The position numbers and the translations under genes were made by a program. 64,000 nucleotides of DNA, taken from assembly GCA_900095095.1 (NCBI GenBank), contig FMBT01000297.1, positions 665,290 to 729,289 on the forward strand, written 5' to 3'. Each line of letters starts with the position of its first letter. Position 1 is the stretch's first letter. Source of the stretch: Fragilariopsis cylindrus CCMP1102. Taxonomy: Eukaryota > Bacillariophyta > Bacillariophyceae > Bacillariales > Bacillariaceae. The notes beneath the pieces were generated by a model. The model did no database searches and was not told the DNA's origin. It worked only from the letters and a program-made list of their open reading frames with translations. Shown here one piece after another: positions 20,109-33,801 of this stretch.

Positions 20109-23022
20109 ATGATATATCCACCCTCTTACTCCTCATCGTTATTCTCGTCGTCATCGAACTGCTGTCATCCTCCGAGTAATAAAAACGGCAACAACAACAA
20201 TGATGATGACGACGACGCTTCTTCTTCTTCCACCAGCATCATCATCGATGTTGGTCGACATCGATCCCACCGCGCCATTGTGGGCGATGAAAAAATGAAG
20301 AAGATGACATCAACATCAACAACAACATCAAACAGTAATAAAAGAGGTTTGAATGCAGTTCTCTTATTGAAGATGACAACTTTATTATCCACATTAATAG
20401 TAGCATTGGTGGTGATAGGTTCCTCCTCCTCCTCCTCCGGTCGTCATACCAGTCAATATCATGTCAATCATCAAAGCGAGACAATATCCCTATTGCGTCG
20501 ACGAGGAGGAGATTCGTTGTCGTTGTCTTCGCCATCCTCTACTACCTACGCTCGACTATTACAACAACAAAACTTCGACGACGAAAACAATAATAATAAT
20601 AATAATAATAATACGGCTGTCGTTGTCGATTCTTCTTCATCTTCTGCTTGTGTTTGTTCACTCGAATCTTGTCAAGCAACGTACAGTACCGATGATTTAT
20701 GTCCTGATGATGAAAGTTTTATTAAAGCATTGCATCCTGCGATACAATATTTAATACTGATTATCTTGTTATTATTTTCAGCATTATTTAGTGGCTTAAC
20801 ACTGGGATTGATGTCACTCGACCTCACCGGTCTGGAGATTGTGATGGCAGGAGATGATCCCAATGCTGCCAGATATGCGAAAGATATTTATCCTGTTCGT
20901 AAGTGTGGTGATATGTATATAATTATAATTGGTCAATGACTGTGGTGTCTATTTGATACTGACTATAGGATAAGTGTTTTGTGACTGACTGACTGACTGA
21001 TTGACTGACAAAATTTTCTATTACTGTATGTATGTGCTTTCTTATTAAATACCAGGACAAAAGGGCAACCTATTACTGTGTACCCTCCTTCTTGGAAACG
21101 TGGCAGTGAATTCATTGATGTCGATCTTTTCTGCGGAGATCTTTGATGGTACAGTAGGATTTATCTTGTCCACATTTCTGATCGTCATTTTTGGTGAAAT
21201 CATCCCCCAAGCATTCTGTTCTCGGTACGCGTTACGGATCGGTAGTACCACTATCCCATTAGTCAAGATCATTCGAGTCTTACTCTTTGTGATTGCCTGG
21301 CCTTTGGCGAAGGGCTTAGATCTGATGTTAGGAAGAGAACTAGCCACTACCTATAGTAACGCAGAAATGATTGAACTCCTGAACGTGCATGTGAAGGAAA
21401 ATAAGATCGATCAAGAGGAGGCGAATGCGATGGCAGGTGCATTAACGTACAAGACCATGTGTGTCAAGGATGTTATGACAGCGATGGAGCAAACGTATAT
21501 GTTAGCAATTGATGAAAAGCTGAGCTTTGAAACAATTGGAAAAATATTTAAGACAGGATATTCAAGAATACCAATATTTGAAATTTCAAGAGATAATATC
21601 GTTGGTATTCTATTCGTGAAGGATTTAATTTTTTTAGATCCAGAGGACAATGTTCCCGTTCGATCCTTTATTCAGATCTTCGGTAGGAACGTACATCTAG
21701 TGTGGCCGGACGATACCTTAGGAGAAGTATTGACGGAACTGAAAAAGGGGAATTCACACCTAGGTAAATACCGAAGACTTCTGTCACTGTCGTATTCGTT
21801 TTTGGTTGTTGGTGCTGCTACTGCTGTTTTGTGATTTTTATATCATAATCATTCTAATATATTCTTTCTTCTTCTTTCATTATCCAGCTATCGTTCGTGA
21901 TGTCAATAATGAAGACGAATCGAAGGATCCTGTTTACGAAGTGAAGGGGATTATTACCCTCGAAGGTACGTGCTGAACAAATTTTAAAAATGAAAAAGCA
22001 TCGTTTTGGATCCTCGAACCTTTTCTTTTTTCGTGAAACCAAACAATCCGCTGGTACGTCTTTTCAATTTCACCACTCAACCTGTAATATATTATTTTGC
22101 TTTGCAGATATCGTCGAATGTATTATCGGCGACGAAATCGTGGACGAGACGGATGCTTTCGTAGACAACGATCAACGTATTAAGGTAGAGAGAGGGGATA
22201 CCTTTGAATGGGCCCGATTGAGATTGTTGGATACTAAAATTGTTGACGAAATGCTATCGGCAAGTGAAATCAGTGCGGTAACGGCGCATCTTAAAACGAA
22301 CCACACCAAGTCTTTCCAGTTACTCACGGATATGCAATTGAGGCGTCTCGTTTCCAGCACGCCCGTCACTACATTTTCAACAGCTACACAGGTAAGTAAA
22401 TCTTAAATCGAACTACAAAATATCATACTGCGGTATGTGTTCTTCTTCTTCGTGTTATTGATATCATGCTTCTAAAATTCACTATTATTTCATGCACCAG
22501 GACTTGAATAAAGAACTTCCCAATGAACTACTGTACGAAAAGGGTACCCCAAGTGATACATTCACTTTGGTTCTTTCTGGCAGAATCACCATCTTAGTCG
22601 GATCAGAAAACTTTAAAACGGATCTTTCTTCCTGGTCAGTACTAGGTGCTAGTGCGCTTCAAACGAAGGACTGGATTCCAGATTATTCTGCTTTTGTCAG
22701 CGATGGACCATGCCGGTGTATTCGAATCGGAAGAGATTCATTCATAGAGTCATCTGATGCTTTAGAAAATGATGTTAGTATCGCTTTATCTGCGATAGAT
22801 TCTGTCGAGGAGGACGTAACAAGTTTCGGAGAAAGCGCTCCTTCGGTAGCATCATCAACTGATGAGCACGTACCGAATAATCGTAAAACCGTCTTAAAGT
22901 TACTATTTCATGGTGATGACGACAAAGTGGATCTAATAAGTAACGGGGATGCCCCTATTGTTCAATTTACTGATCCACCCGAGACTAACAATAACGAACA
23001 AGCAACAGAAGATGCAGGCTAG
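20109..23022 (+). CDS. CNNM/ACDP family Mg transporter, five exons
   Basis: Coding exons: 20109-20898, 21056-21763, 21888-21965, 22108-22391, 22501-23022 (793 residues); all introns are GT-AG. Members of this family are membrane proteins linked to Mg2+ efflux or homeostasis. The N-terminus is Ser/Asp-rich with a first hydrophobic helix (residues 88-105). The DUF21 membrane domain follows with LFSGLTLGLMSLD and VRQKGNLLLCTLLLGN (the second spans the first splice). The CBS pair shows CVKDVMTAM, GYSRIPIFE, HLAIVRDV and GIITLEDIVECIIGDEI, the last two each reconstituted by splicing. A cyclic-nucleotide-binding-like domain is at the C-terminus, as in animal CNNM proteins. Because each splice restores a conserved motif in frame, the model is secure. 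It converges with the RecQ gene, leaving 188 bp between stops. Confidence 0.92.
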
Positions 23023-23210
23023 GGGGTAAATACATATAGAAATTAACGTTGATCGAATGACCTACTGTTTAGATTATAACTCCACTAGATGTGTGCAATA
23101 TGCATTGCTTAGCTGTGGTCGATAATAATAAAATCCACCAACCGACAGCCCGATAAGTAAAACACAGAAAGCGACTATGTAACCCAATCCGCTGGGTATG
23201 CGTTCAATCA

Positions 23211-26200
23211 CTACTGAAAGAGTTTTGAAATTTCCTTATGAACTAAACGAAAATCAACAGTCTTCCACTTTCCAAATAAGGGATACTGTCGAAACGTAAA
23301 CATCGGCGTTCGAGGTGTGTCATGGCCGTGAAGAAACTTAGTGAGAGCGAGCGCCGTGTAGTCATGTAATAAAGGGTCACCAAGCACTAGCTGTTCCGAA
23401 GTATTGTTTTTGGAAGCATCACTATCATTTTGAAACAGCGAAGGCAAGTCTCTCAACAGCGACATAGCATCGATTTTCAATTCCTTTTCTCTTATTTCAA
23501 AGAATGATTTTGGAAGTAATTCTGAAGCCACAGAAAGTCGTTCAGTCTCAAGCCCTTCCCCAAAGTAGTTACTACTTAATTCTTGAAATCGCATCAGACT
23601 CTGCGACTTCGAAGACGAAGGTTCCTCGTCGTCATCATCATTCGTGGCTAAGTCAGAAGAATTTGCCACCTGGTCAAGTATGAAATGCATATCTAGGACT
23701 TTGTTAGCCCCGGAGTTACCGGAAGATGAAAAAGATTCAAAGATCGCGTTAACCAAGTCTTCTTCAAACTTATCATAATCATCTCGATCGAACACTGCAA
23801 GACCTATTCCAGAAATTTTTAAATGAATTATCCGGCCCCTTTCGGAAGTATCAAGAACAAATTCAAGCTCGTTGGAAGACTGCAAGCGACGAAGTGCTGC
23901 AAAGACATGACGAGGCTCCGCCGTTGGACCAAGTCGATTAGCACAATCCCAGATAGAAAATGAGTGTGACCCCTTACTATAGGCTAGAAATTGACGTTGA
24001 AACGCACTTGGTATTGTCGTCGTCTGAACTTCCTTTGTTTCTACTCCTGTTTCCGATAGAGGAGCATCAATACATTGACTCACGGCCTGGATGGAAACAG
24101 CAATCGGCTCTCTCTCCGCTAGTTTCTGAAGTGTTCGCTTTTTTAGAGCAATAGTGGCGCCATCATAATTGTAACCTTCAATCTGCAGAAGAGGATTATC
24201 TCCTCCGATTCGTTCAATCAAAGAGAGAAATGTCTCGATCGTTTCAGGTTTGCAATCGCACCCGCGTACAGTAGAATGGACAGGGAGGGCAACATGCAAG
24301 ATTCTATCGCTGTCGTAGTTTTTTAGATCAGGGACGTTTCTCGCGGTCTTTACCAGCCTTCTGATTGTTTTAAAAAGTGACCGAATTTGGCTCTTAGCCA
24401 CTAGATTTGAGTGTACTAGAGAGTGTCGTGTAGGAACTTCTTCCAGTAAAGGCAAAGCAATGGCTGTTGCTGGGCGACCATCTCGTCCGGCTCTCCCAAT
24501 TTCCTGCAAGTAATGTTCTGGTGAATTGGATAAGTAGAGATGAATCACCTACACACACAGTAATAAACAAATAAAGCAATATGCGTTAGTTCAGTATTCA
24601 ATAGCACATGCGCTTCTGCTACCATACATCGGTAACTTCTTGTATTGGTTAGTACTTACCCCTATAATATCTGCCTTGTCGATTCCCAATCCGAAGGCAA
24701 CCGTAGCCACAACTATCCTTGCCTTCCCTCTCATAAACCTGCTCTGCGACTTTGCTCTGGCAGTTGCATCCATTCCACCATGATAAACAACGACTCCACC
24801 GGATACACCAGCAGCTACAATACTTTCAGCCACGGCCTCTGTATCCTTCTGACGCCATACATATACAATTACAGAGCCTTTCGATAATTTTCCTGCGTAG
24901 GGACGTTTTTTGTCGTGCTTTTTGGAAATACTACGCGTTAGTATACCTGATAGAACTGCAAGTCGTTCTTCGTGATTACTCATGAATTTGCACATAACAT
25001 CGATGTTATCGCGACCAGTGCGTATGATTTTGATGCTCTCGTGTTGCATTTCCATCAGTTTTTCTGGTGAATCTTTTGAGACTGATTCTGATTCTGATAA
25101 CTTTATGTCCAATGTCTGTCCTATATCAGCGATAACTCTCGGTCCTGCTGTAGCTGTAATCGCTAGGATACTTTTTGGTTTCATAATTTTCAGGAAACCT
25201 TTAAAGCGAAGAAAACAGGGACGGAAGTTATGTGCCCATTGACTGATACAGTGAGCTTCATCGATACAAAGGAGAGAGATCTCTGGAAATTTTCTCTCTT
25301 TCGTCTTTGTTTCAGGATTCCATGTTAAATTAAAGAGGCGACGAAAGGCTGGACTGGTCAGACGTTCCGGAGAAACAAAGAGTATCTTTAGGCGTTTACG
25401 AACAATATCATCTAAAATTGCTGCCGTTTTGGAAGCAGAGATAGAACCCGAGAGTGTCGCAGCCGGAATGCGTGGAGGGAGTGATCGGAGTTGATCTTGA
25501 ATAAGAGATATTAACGGAGAAACAACAACACATACACCCTCCATTAATGCGGCAGGCAATGCGTAACACAAACTTTTTCCAAATCCTGTGGGAGCTACAA
25601 GCAAACTTCGTTTCTGTTCCAAGCATCTCTGAATCGCCCATTCCTGACCATTTCGAAACGAATCGTGTCCAAAGATATCTTGTAGAGACTCAGACAACGA
25701 TTTTCCTTCGCCAGACTTGTCTATTGTTACAGCAAGCTGTTGATTGGAACATGTTGCTTCTTTTAATGTGTAGCCAGCAGTTTCATTGTCATCATCGTCA
25801 TCTTCTACATCACTTTCCTTGTCACCATCAAAAAGTTCGAGTTCATCATCTGAGGAATCTTCTGACGAAGTTGAGGAGTTGCCATCACTGTCCTCTTCGT
25901 CAGAAGCACATAAAGCTTTCATATTGCCAGCATCCACTCGCTTGGCATTCTCTTCTTCGTCGCCATCCATTTTTTCCTTCGCACATTCTTCTGGATAACC
26001 TTTAACGAGTTCATCCCGTGTCCAAATTGCGAGTCTCATCAGTAATTGTTGTTTTTTTCCATTCTTGTTCAACCCTCGACGAGCGGTTTCATCTTTCAGT
26101 TCCGGAACGGTAAGCGTGCGAAAACGATCAACGTGGGCCGCGACTTGGCGTGCGATGAAACTAGAAAAGGATGTATTCTTGGATATAGTCTCTCGAGCCG

Positions 26201-28403
26201 CCTTTTTTGTTTGAAAGAAAGAAAGATAAAGTGAGAAAATGATAGATAAAGAGAAAAAAAAATGGGAAACTATTTTGGTGCTTTGTGTGTTGCATAAGTC
26301 GTCACATACCTCGATGGTGTCATCAGCCCATTGAAAATGATCGCATTGCTCCCCCCGCGGCATATGACATGCATAGAACATCCGGCCTTTGTTTCCAGTG
26401 GTATTCTTTTTCACCTTGATAAGCTTACAAGGACGTTGATGTCGAGCGCACATGGGTGCCGCAGCAGGTTCGATCGTCATTGATGCTTTACTACTACTAG
26501 TAGTAGTAGTAGTTTTTGTAGTAGCGCTAGGCCCATTTTTTTTACTACCAGTAGTGTCTGATTTCTTCTTTGAATGAAACGTTCCATCCACAAATTCATC
26601 TAAAGGATCCAATCCCGACATTTTGGATACGTAGGATGCAACATTGCCATTATTTCTGTTTGATCTCCTGCCATTATAATTTCTCCTATTCGTTCCGTTA
26701 CCCCGACCGTCGTCGTTATCATGATGACTCGTCGATAATGATGAGGAATGTTGTGAGTATTTTGAGGGTGCTGGTGTATCGAAAGTCAATCCAGGTGCGT
26801 GTAAATTCCCTGGTGTATTATTACTGCTGCTACCGTGATAGTTCGAATCATCACCGATAGTATTGTTGCTGTAAGATTCACCACCACCCCGATGCGACCA
26901 CGAACGACGTTCTTTACTAAATTTACTACTCTTATTTTTAGCTCCCCGACAAGCTCCCGCATTGTTTTTCAAATTTTGTCGTACAAAGTTGTCATTCCCG
27001 TTATTCTTTTTCCCTTTCTTGATTCTACTACTACTGACGTTGTTATTGTTATTGACCCGGGTCGTCGTCGTCGTCGTCTTTGTATTTTTTTCATCATTAT
27101 TTTGCGATAATAATGATGATTTATTATCAAATTTCTTTGATGGAGAGGGTAATACTATAGATTGTTGTTGTTCCTCCTCTTTTGAAATAAATGCATCAAC
27201 TGCTGCCACTGCCACTGTCGCCGATGATGATAATGATGACGATTGCGTAATGAGTGATGACGGCGAGATGAGTGACGACGATGATGATGTCATCGATGAG
27301 AACGATGTCATCATTCGTCCGGACGACGACGACAATGAACTTCGTCGTTTATTGTTACTCATCTTGTTTGTTATTTTATTGGAGGATGAAAGTTGAAGAC
27401 CTAATTTTGGACGGAACGAAGAAGAAGTAGTAGTAGCCTTGTCACTCAGTATATTACTCGAGGCCGACGACACAGATGGTACCATTATCACTACCTCTCC
27501 TCCAATTTCCATCCCCATCGCTACTGGTGCTGCTTTTGTTGTTGATGACGACCGATCATCTTGTTGAATAGAAGAAGAAGATTTTGGTGGTAAATTTGTT
27601 GTGTCATCTTTGATCTTGGACAACGACGACGATCCAGGAAGGATGGGAATATTACGAATGGGAAAATTATTTGCGATCGCACTAGTAGAGTTCCTATTAT
27701 TGATCCTCCTAATACCATTTCTTTTTTCTTCCTTCTCGACGTGGAATGTCTCGGCGTCTATCTTTTTCCTCTTCCGATCCTTAGTACTCGTTTTGTTCTT
27801 CGAGAGATCACCATCCTCACTACTAAATTTATAGTTAGTGCCGATAATATTCTTCTTCGTTCCTCTTTCCACGAAATCAAGTGATGATCGATGCAGGTGG
27901 TTCGATACATTCCCATTGTTCACATTCCCATTCGCATTGTTCACGTACGACCAACGATCAATATTATTATTATTAATATCCCGAGATAACGATAATTCGT
28001 TTCCGTTTGTTTTTGTTCTTGTTGCTGTTGTATTTGCATTATCGACGATATTACTGGTGCCGTTTTTGTTATTCTCGGTATTACTATTGATAGTACCATT
28101 ACGCGTTTGTATTGACTTCCTCTTCTCTTTGTCGTTGTGGATGATTTTGGAAGAGTTTTTCAGATTCTTCGTCGTCCCCGCCGCCACTGCTGCTATTTTC
28201 TTTTTCTTCTTCTTATTTTTCCCATCTATAAGTGATTCTAATCTAGCAACACTCGCTTTCTGTGGTGGACGAGATGATTTGGATAACTTATTCTTGCTGC
28301 TGCTACTGTATTTGTTGGAAGACAACGATGACGACGATTTCGATTTCGATGATGAGGATGATGACGACAGCAAAGGACGTTTACGTGGATTCTTATTCTC
28401 CAT
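23211..28403 (-). CDS. RecQ4-like DNA helicase with GRF zinc finger and SAP domain, three exons
   Basis: Coding exons on the minus strand: 28403-26310, 26201-24660, 24548-23211 (1,657 residues); introns are 108 and 111 nt. RecQ helicases unwind DNA 3' to 5' in replication and repair. Residues 1-640 are low-complexity Ser/Asn/Lys. A GRF-type zinc finger lies at about 647-694 (CARHQRPC, then NKGRMFYACHMP and CDHFQWAD). A SAP DNA-binding motif (TVPELKDETARRGL) is at about 728-760. The helicase follows: FRNGQEWA, APTGFGKS (about 900), CIDEAHCISQWAHNFRPC (about 1007), AITATAGPRV, VVATVAFGLGIDKADIIG and, across the second splice, EIGRAGRDGR. The HNFRP form after DEAH points to RecQ4 or the plant RecQ5 type. 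The start is the first ATG of the frame. Nothing like Sld2 is obvious in the N-terminus. Confidence 0.93.
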
Positions 28404-28992
28404 TCTGATTGCCAGTATTACGAAGTCGGTCCTAGTGTTTGCTTCTGATTTAAGTTGTGTTGCGGTATGCAAATATCAAATACCTGTATGTCATTTCTTG
28501 TCATTTTTTTCCGATTTATGAGCAAGTAAATTGATTGCAATTCGGGGGAATATCGTGCTTTTGGTGTTTGAATTTATAGGGGGTGATGCACGACCTGACT
28601 TGATTTAGTGGCGCGAAATTTGCGCGAACAAACCAAGAGGGTAATATTTTGAATATTTTTCCTAACGGTCAAAAATAGATAATTCATATTTTGAAATTCA
28701 TACTGCAATAGGACTAACGGTTACTGAGTATCATATCACATGTCACATAACACACTTCTTGCATCGCATGTGTAAGTTTCGCTCTTGATACAGCTGAACT
28801 CTTCTACGACCACGAAACTTGCTGGTAAGATCTGATCTTCGATATTGATCCTTTCATTTTCTCGTCATACTTTTTCTGTCGGTTGATATGACAGCAAAAT
28901 ATTTACATTTCAGGCAACAGATTACAATTCTTCTTTCTTTGGCTGATCTCATAGCTGAACTGAACTGAACTGAAAATACACTTTATAAAATT
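28404..28992. promoter_or_regulatory. Divergent promoter region, RecQ and HTTM genes
   Basis: This 589-bp spacer lies between two genes read outward. Tandem CTGAA units (about 28955-28972) sit just before the HTTM gene ATG. I find no ORF or RNA gene. The promoter role is inferred from the arrangement. Confidence 0.45.
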
Positions 28993-31342
28993 ATGCAACG
29001 GAGACTTGTCGAAAAGTCGCCGCAACGCGGACTTCTGGATCCCCCGGAGGACGACGCCAATAACAAACAAAGCAAAGGACGCGAACGGCAACGTGGGCGT
29101 ACCAGCGGAGTTGAAGACAACACATTTTTGAAAAATGTCGTGACATTCATTCAAGGTCCTGTTCATGACTTCTTTCATGCACGAACTGGTCCAGAAGGTT
29201 GTCGATTAGTAGGATATATCCGAGTATGTTACGCATTACTTTTCTTATACAGTATGATCCTAATGACGATCCAGTTGAATACACTATTGGATCCTCACAA
29301 AGGCCTGATGTCGTATGCTATCACGGGTGAAAATCATTATCGACCAGGAGCAGTTGACAATCGATGGAACGTCTTCCGACTTGCTCCAGAAAGTTCCGTC
29401 GTGTTGTATTTGCTATTTGCAATTGGTTTGTGTAGTGGGGTGTTCCTATTACTCGGTATACAACCCCGATGGGCTGCAGTTGGAACGTACGTCTTCCTAC
29501 ACAATCTCAGGGCGCAAAACAATTTTATCTGGGACCATGAAGCTCATATGGTACGATTATGGGCCTTCTTCTTAATATTTTTACCTCTTGATCATATCAC
29601 CATCAATGATGGATTCGGTGGTCTCGTTCCACTTATTCGACAACGTCTTAACATCATGACGAACGATAATAATATATCCGCCACTACCACCCATCGACAA
29701 CAACCGATGGAAATTTCTCATTCATGGCCGATGTGGCCTTTCCGATTATGGCAAGTGTACACATGCCTTATCTATCTAGGGGCTGGACTTTGTAAACTTA
29801 ATACAACCCCATGGCAACGAGGATTCGCTCTCGCTTATTGCTGGTACGACGAAGGTATGGGTCGATTTTATCCATCATTCATGATCGAACTAATGTACAA
29901 TCGAATGATCGCAATCAAGATCCAAACATATATGTCCTTAGTCATTGAAAATCTTTGTTACATAACAATATGGCCCTTAAAACTAGAAAATGGACATTCA
30001 TTGCTATTGTGTTATTACACATTGGAATCGAGTTGGCTTTGTTGATGCATATTTTTGAATATCTATCCGTACTTGGTTGGGTAGTTTTCTTCGCCTATCC
30101 TAATGATGGTAAACCTGCTGACGACACTACTGTTACGAACTTGGATTTTGGAAACGATAAGATAGACAAGCCAAGGACAAGTCCAACCAAAATACTTTTA
30201 GGATGGACTAAATCTCCCGAGAAACGAAAAATGATCATCCATTCGATTATAGCAGGAACTATACTATACCTTTTGGTGTTTGATATTTTCCCTCGTAATT
30301 CTGTTGAAAGACTACTGCCAACTTCTATTACATATTTACTTTCGACATTCGTTTATCCTTCGAGATTTACTAAGAGGGCTGCACTGAAGTTAAGTTTGGC
30401 ATCTGGGATTCGTTCTGGTCCGTTCCTTTTGTTTGGAGGGTTGCCACCACATTCACAGAAACGTATAACAGCTGTTGTTCGGTTCAATGATGGGAAAGAA
30501 CCAGCTCTTTTTAAATACGACGATTGGAGTGAGGTGAATGTGATAAGGAACGAAATTGATTACTGGTACGATACGTACTTGTATTACATGCTAGAAAGCC
30601 CAGATGAAACGGCATTGTATTCGGCCTTTGCCGTGCATGTGGCAGAGCTGTATAGTAATGGAGGTGTTAGTCGGGAGTACAGTGATATGATGGTCGATCC
30701 TAACAAGAATACAGTAGAATCTGTTAGTGTTCGAGTGCATACAAAAACCGGCAGGCATTCAAATTTTGCAATGCTAAGTAACTTTGAATCAATCCCTCGA
30801 GGTTGGGATTATAGATCGGACTGTAAATTTGTATTGGATTTCGATAAGGTAAAGTTAGAAGATAAGATACATTTCGTTGGAATGAATAGTCTATGGACAG
30901 CGGATGAAAATGACGGAGGTGATGATGATGGTGATGACGATGGTGTTGCTCAAAAGGATGGATGTACGAATTATAGTCGTGCTGATGAGTTCCTACATAG
31001 AAAGGGAGGGTATGTAGAAGCTCCTGAAGAAAGTGATGATGATGGCAGTGGGACTGATAATAATAAGAAGAATAATAATGGATACGAAAGACGACCCATT
31101 CAAGGAATGGTTGGTCAACAACAACGTGCTCGTAGAGTTTTACCCAGCAGTGAAAGTGGTGATGACGATGGCAGTGGCAGTGACGATGAAGATGACGAAG
31201 GTAATTATAGAAAATTGTATATAAAGGACCTATTCGTAGTGGTGGCGGTGATGATGCTGATGATGATGATGGTGGTGATAGACGTTATCGTCGAAGATTA
31301 GGTGCTGGTGCTGGTGCTGGTGCTGGTGCTGGTGCTTTCTGA
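28993..31342 (+). CDS. HTTM-domain membrane protein (gamma-carboxylase-like), two frame breaks
   Basis: HTTM domains are the membrane part of vitamin K-dependent gamma-carboxylase and occur in many diatom and bacterial proteins of unknown substrate. The start is the ATG at 28993. Residues 1-60 are charged. Then come GYIRVCYALLFLYS, GLMSYAI, a membrane pair, HNLRAQNNFIWDHE, a long FFLIFLPLDH helix, WPFRLWQVYTCLIYLGAGLCKL and WYDEGMGRFYP. After WPLK the frame must move at the A4 run 29979-29982 to continue as TRKWTFIAIVLLH. The C-terminal part (from about 30360) is soluble and ends in acidic repeats. A second shift at 31223-31226 would continue as Gly/Asp/Arg-rich sequence ending in Gly-Ala repeats and TGA at 31340-31342. 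Both shifts equal one missing base. Confidence 0.82.
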
Positions 31343-31804
31343 AAGTTGAAAGTTGAAAGTGGGTATAACAATCGGTATATCAATACAGTACCAATGGATG
31401 CTACTAGAAAATGAGTAATGTAGCACTTTCATTTACAGTTTTTTATGTACAGTAGGGAGATCATGATGTTGTTGACTGTGTATTGAATCAATTCAATTCA
31501 ATTAATCAATTCAATCAATTCAATCATCAAATTAAATCAAATCAAATCAAAATCAAAATCAATGTCGTTCAAGTACCATCTATCTATCTATCTATCTCCT
31601 AACACTAGAACATAGAAGTTTCTTTTTCATTGTGTAGACATAATATACGAACTATCTTTATGAATGGATATTCAGTTAATAATAATAACAATAGTAGATA
31701 TTATATACTACAGTATGTTCTATATAGTTAATGAAGTAGCTAAGTTTTAGTTTAACATATGTTTACATATTACACTTAAAAGTAAATTCAAAAGTACAGA
31801 AAGT
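31343..31804. other. Low-complexity intergenic region
   Basis: Much of this 460-bp stretch is built from CAATT, AAATC and CTAT repeats (31480-31596). No gene is seen. Confidence 0.6.
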
Positions 31805-32823
31805 TTAAAATTGGGTTGATAATATCGTTTCATTGCTTATTCTAACAACGAATAAACGTTTCATTTTCTTTGTTGCATTTTCAACAACAGATTCAACATT
31901 CATCATAGGCAAGAAACTGAGGGTAACACTACGATGAAATTTAATTCTATCTGCATCTTTTCTGGCACGATTCATCTCTTCTTTCGTACAACCAAATTCG
32001 TATAATATTAAATTCTTTCGTCGGTAATGATCAATCACCATTTGACGTCTCGTTCTTCTATTAATGATCGTTTGATTTCATAGGAATCCAATTCAATTGA
32101 GTCATGTTCCTCATAATTCCAATCTAATGATATTGGTGTACCATAACTAACAGCTGGATTATCACCAATTGTTTGTTCATAACTGCGAATAGTAACAGAT
32201 GTAAAACTAACTGAATTTGATGAGATCTAATCTTCTTGAAGAAGATTGTGCAGTCATTCCTTAATATGATTGGAATCCGGTGGAGGTAATGCCCTCCAAC
32301 TTCGTCTTTTAGTAGAGTAGTTAATGTATCGTGGTTCGAACTTTGTTCGACTCTTGAGGATCGATGATCGTCGACGGCATGAAGAAGGAGAGGGACAACA
32401 AACTTCCTCTTCTTCCGATACTTGTACAACATCATTATCCAGTTCTTGTTCATCATCCATCCTCGAGTTCATCATCAGAGGAGGAAGAAGAGAAGTCAGT
32501 AGTAGAAGTTGTCTCATCAGACTCAGTAGAACTGATATCACTTAATTGTCTTATTCTTGCTTTCGTATCTTCCAATAATGATAATGAGTATGATGAAGTA
32601 CCCTTGTTGTTGTTGTGTTGCTGTTACTGCTGCTGCTTCGTTCAGTAACAGCACCAGCAGGATGTTGATATCGATTTTGATGATTCATACTCATCATAGA
32701 TGACAATGAGGATGATGATAATGATGATCCTACCTGTTGCTGCTGTTGGATAGTATTCAAATTGTTATTTGATGAATCGTTAGTCGTTAACAACATCGTG
32801 GGTGTTTCAATAGTAGTATGCAT
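31805..32823 (-). pseudogene. Broken gene of a diatom-enriched family
   Basis: On the minus strand, from an ATG at 32823 to a stop at 31805, protein-like pieces run on in changing frames. In order: a Gln/Ser-rich start, an acidic Ser/Asp stretch (about 32530-32460), RRRSSILKSRTKFEPRYINYS (its core only), SVSFTSVTIRSYEQTIGDN, PISLDWNYEE, then YRRKNLILYEFGCTKEE and RIKFHRSVTLSFLP. The GDN...LDW and downstream charged helical segment recall a protein family repeated in diatom genomes, for which I know no function. At least four frame changes and in-frame stops near 32250 and 32230 interrupt it. Shifts of both signs are needed. It may be a decayed gene or a badly assembled one. Confidence 0.5.
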
Positions 32824-33696
32824 GATGGATGATTACGAGATGTTATTACTTGATTTGTATTATATCATACTAATTTTATGGAAATAACGTTGTATGATAT
32901 GGTAATATCTAGTACTAGTAACGTTATGGTTGAAATAGAGATGACGTAATTTTATATTTGTTTTATACGGCATTCGCAATTGCAACTGGAAGATTTTTGG
33001 TAACGATTAGAAGGAGAATCTTCGTTGATAATTTAAGCAGTTTACAGTATGGCCACGACACTATCTCATTTCTTTTATGTAAAACAAAGCTTGTGATTAA
33101 AAACTTGATAGATGTGATGCCGCTAATTTGGCTAGGAGGAAACTTAAAAACTGCTTTGAAATAAATTGAACTACCTTGAAAATGAACTGCCTTGAAATCG
33201 TCAACCATTTGCTTCATTTTGTTGAAAACATTTATTGATAATTTATTTAATAAAAGAAACTTCTGAAGAGAATACAGTACTTTAAAGTACTTTAATACCT
33301 TATTTTGTTACTTTTTCATACGTGTACAACAATACATACGTGTACAACAATACATAAGTGTACAACAACTGCACATAAATAAACATAAATAAACTTAAAT
33401 AAATAATTTTGTTGTGTTTGCTTGCTGCTTTGTAATTTCATCGAATTTTCGTTATTCGTTAAATAAAAATGCCGATTATTATTAAGAAGGATATGCGTAT
33501 TACTACCTGGTAAAAGCGAACCACGTTGATTCGGTCTTGGGTCCTCCTGCGGAAGTTTATTTTTTCATTTGTGGCGTCGCGTGTCATCTTTATTTACGAC
33601 TGTTGAATTGTTGCGCCGTGTGTGTAAAAGACACGGTTCGTAGTATTTGGGTGTGTGTGGTGCAACTACAGTATTTTTGAACTTCTACTAGTACTT

Positions 33697-33716
33697 TGAC
33701 TGACTCGAGTCAGTCA
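33697..33716. repeat. 20-bp perfect palindrome
   Basis: The sequence reads TGACTGACTCGAGTCAGTCA on both strands. It contains two facing TGACT half-sites of the kind bound by bZIP dimers. No gene is near on either side, so a regulatory role is only possible. Confidence 0.8.
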
Positions 33717-33776
33717 GTCAAGCGCCGTACTCTGAATAAAAAACAGATGGAAAATAATGCAACAACAATTGTTCAA

Positions 33777-33801
33777 TACTGTAGCTAAGTTAGCTACAGT
33801 A
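33777..33801. repeat. 25-bp inverted repeat with 12-bp arms
   Basis: Two 12-bp arms, TACTGTAGCTAA and its complement, flank a single G. It lies 60 bp from the 20-bp palindrome at 33697. Confidence 0.8.

Noticed and set aside
27838-28521. Plus-strand Phe/Leu-rich frame that looks like a membrane protein
   Set aside because: It is the antisense of the Lys/Ser/Asn-rich N-terminus of the RecQ gene.
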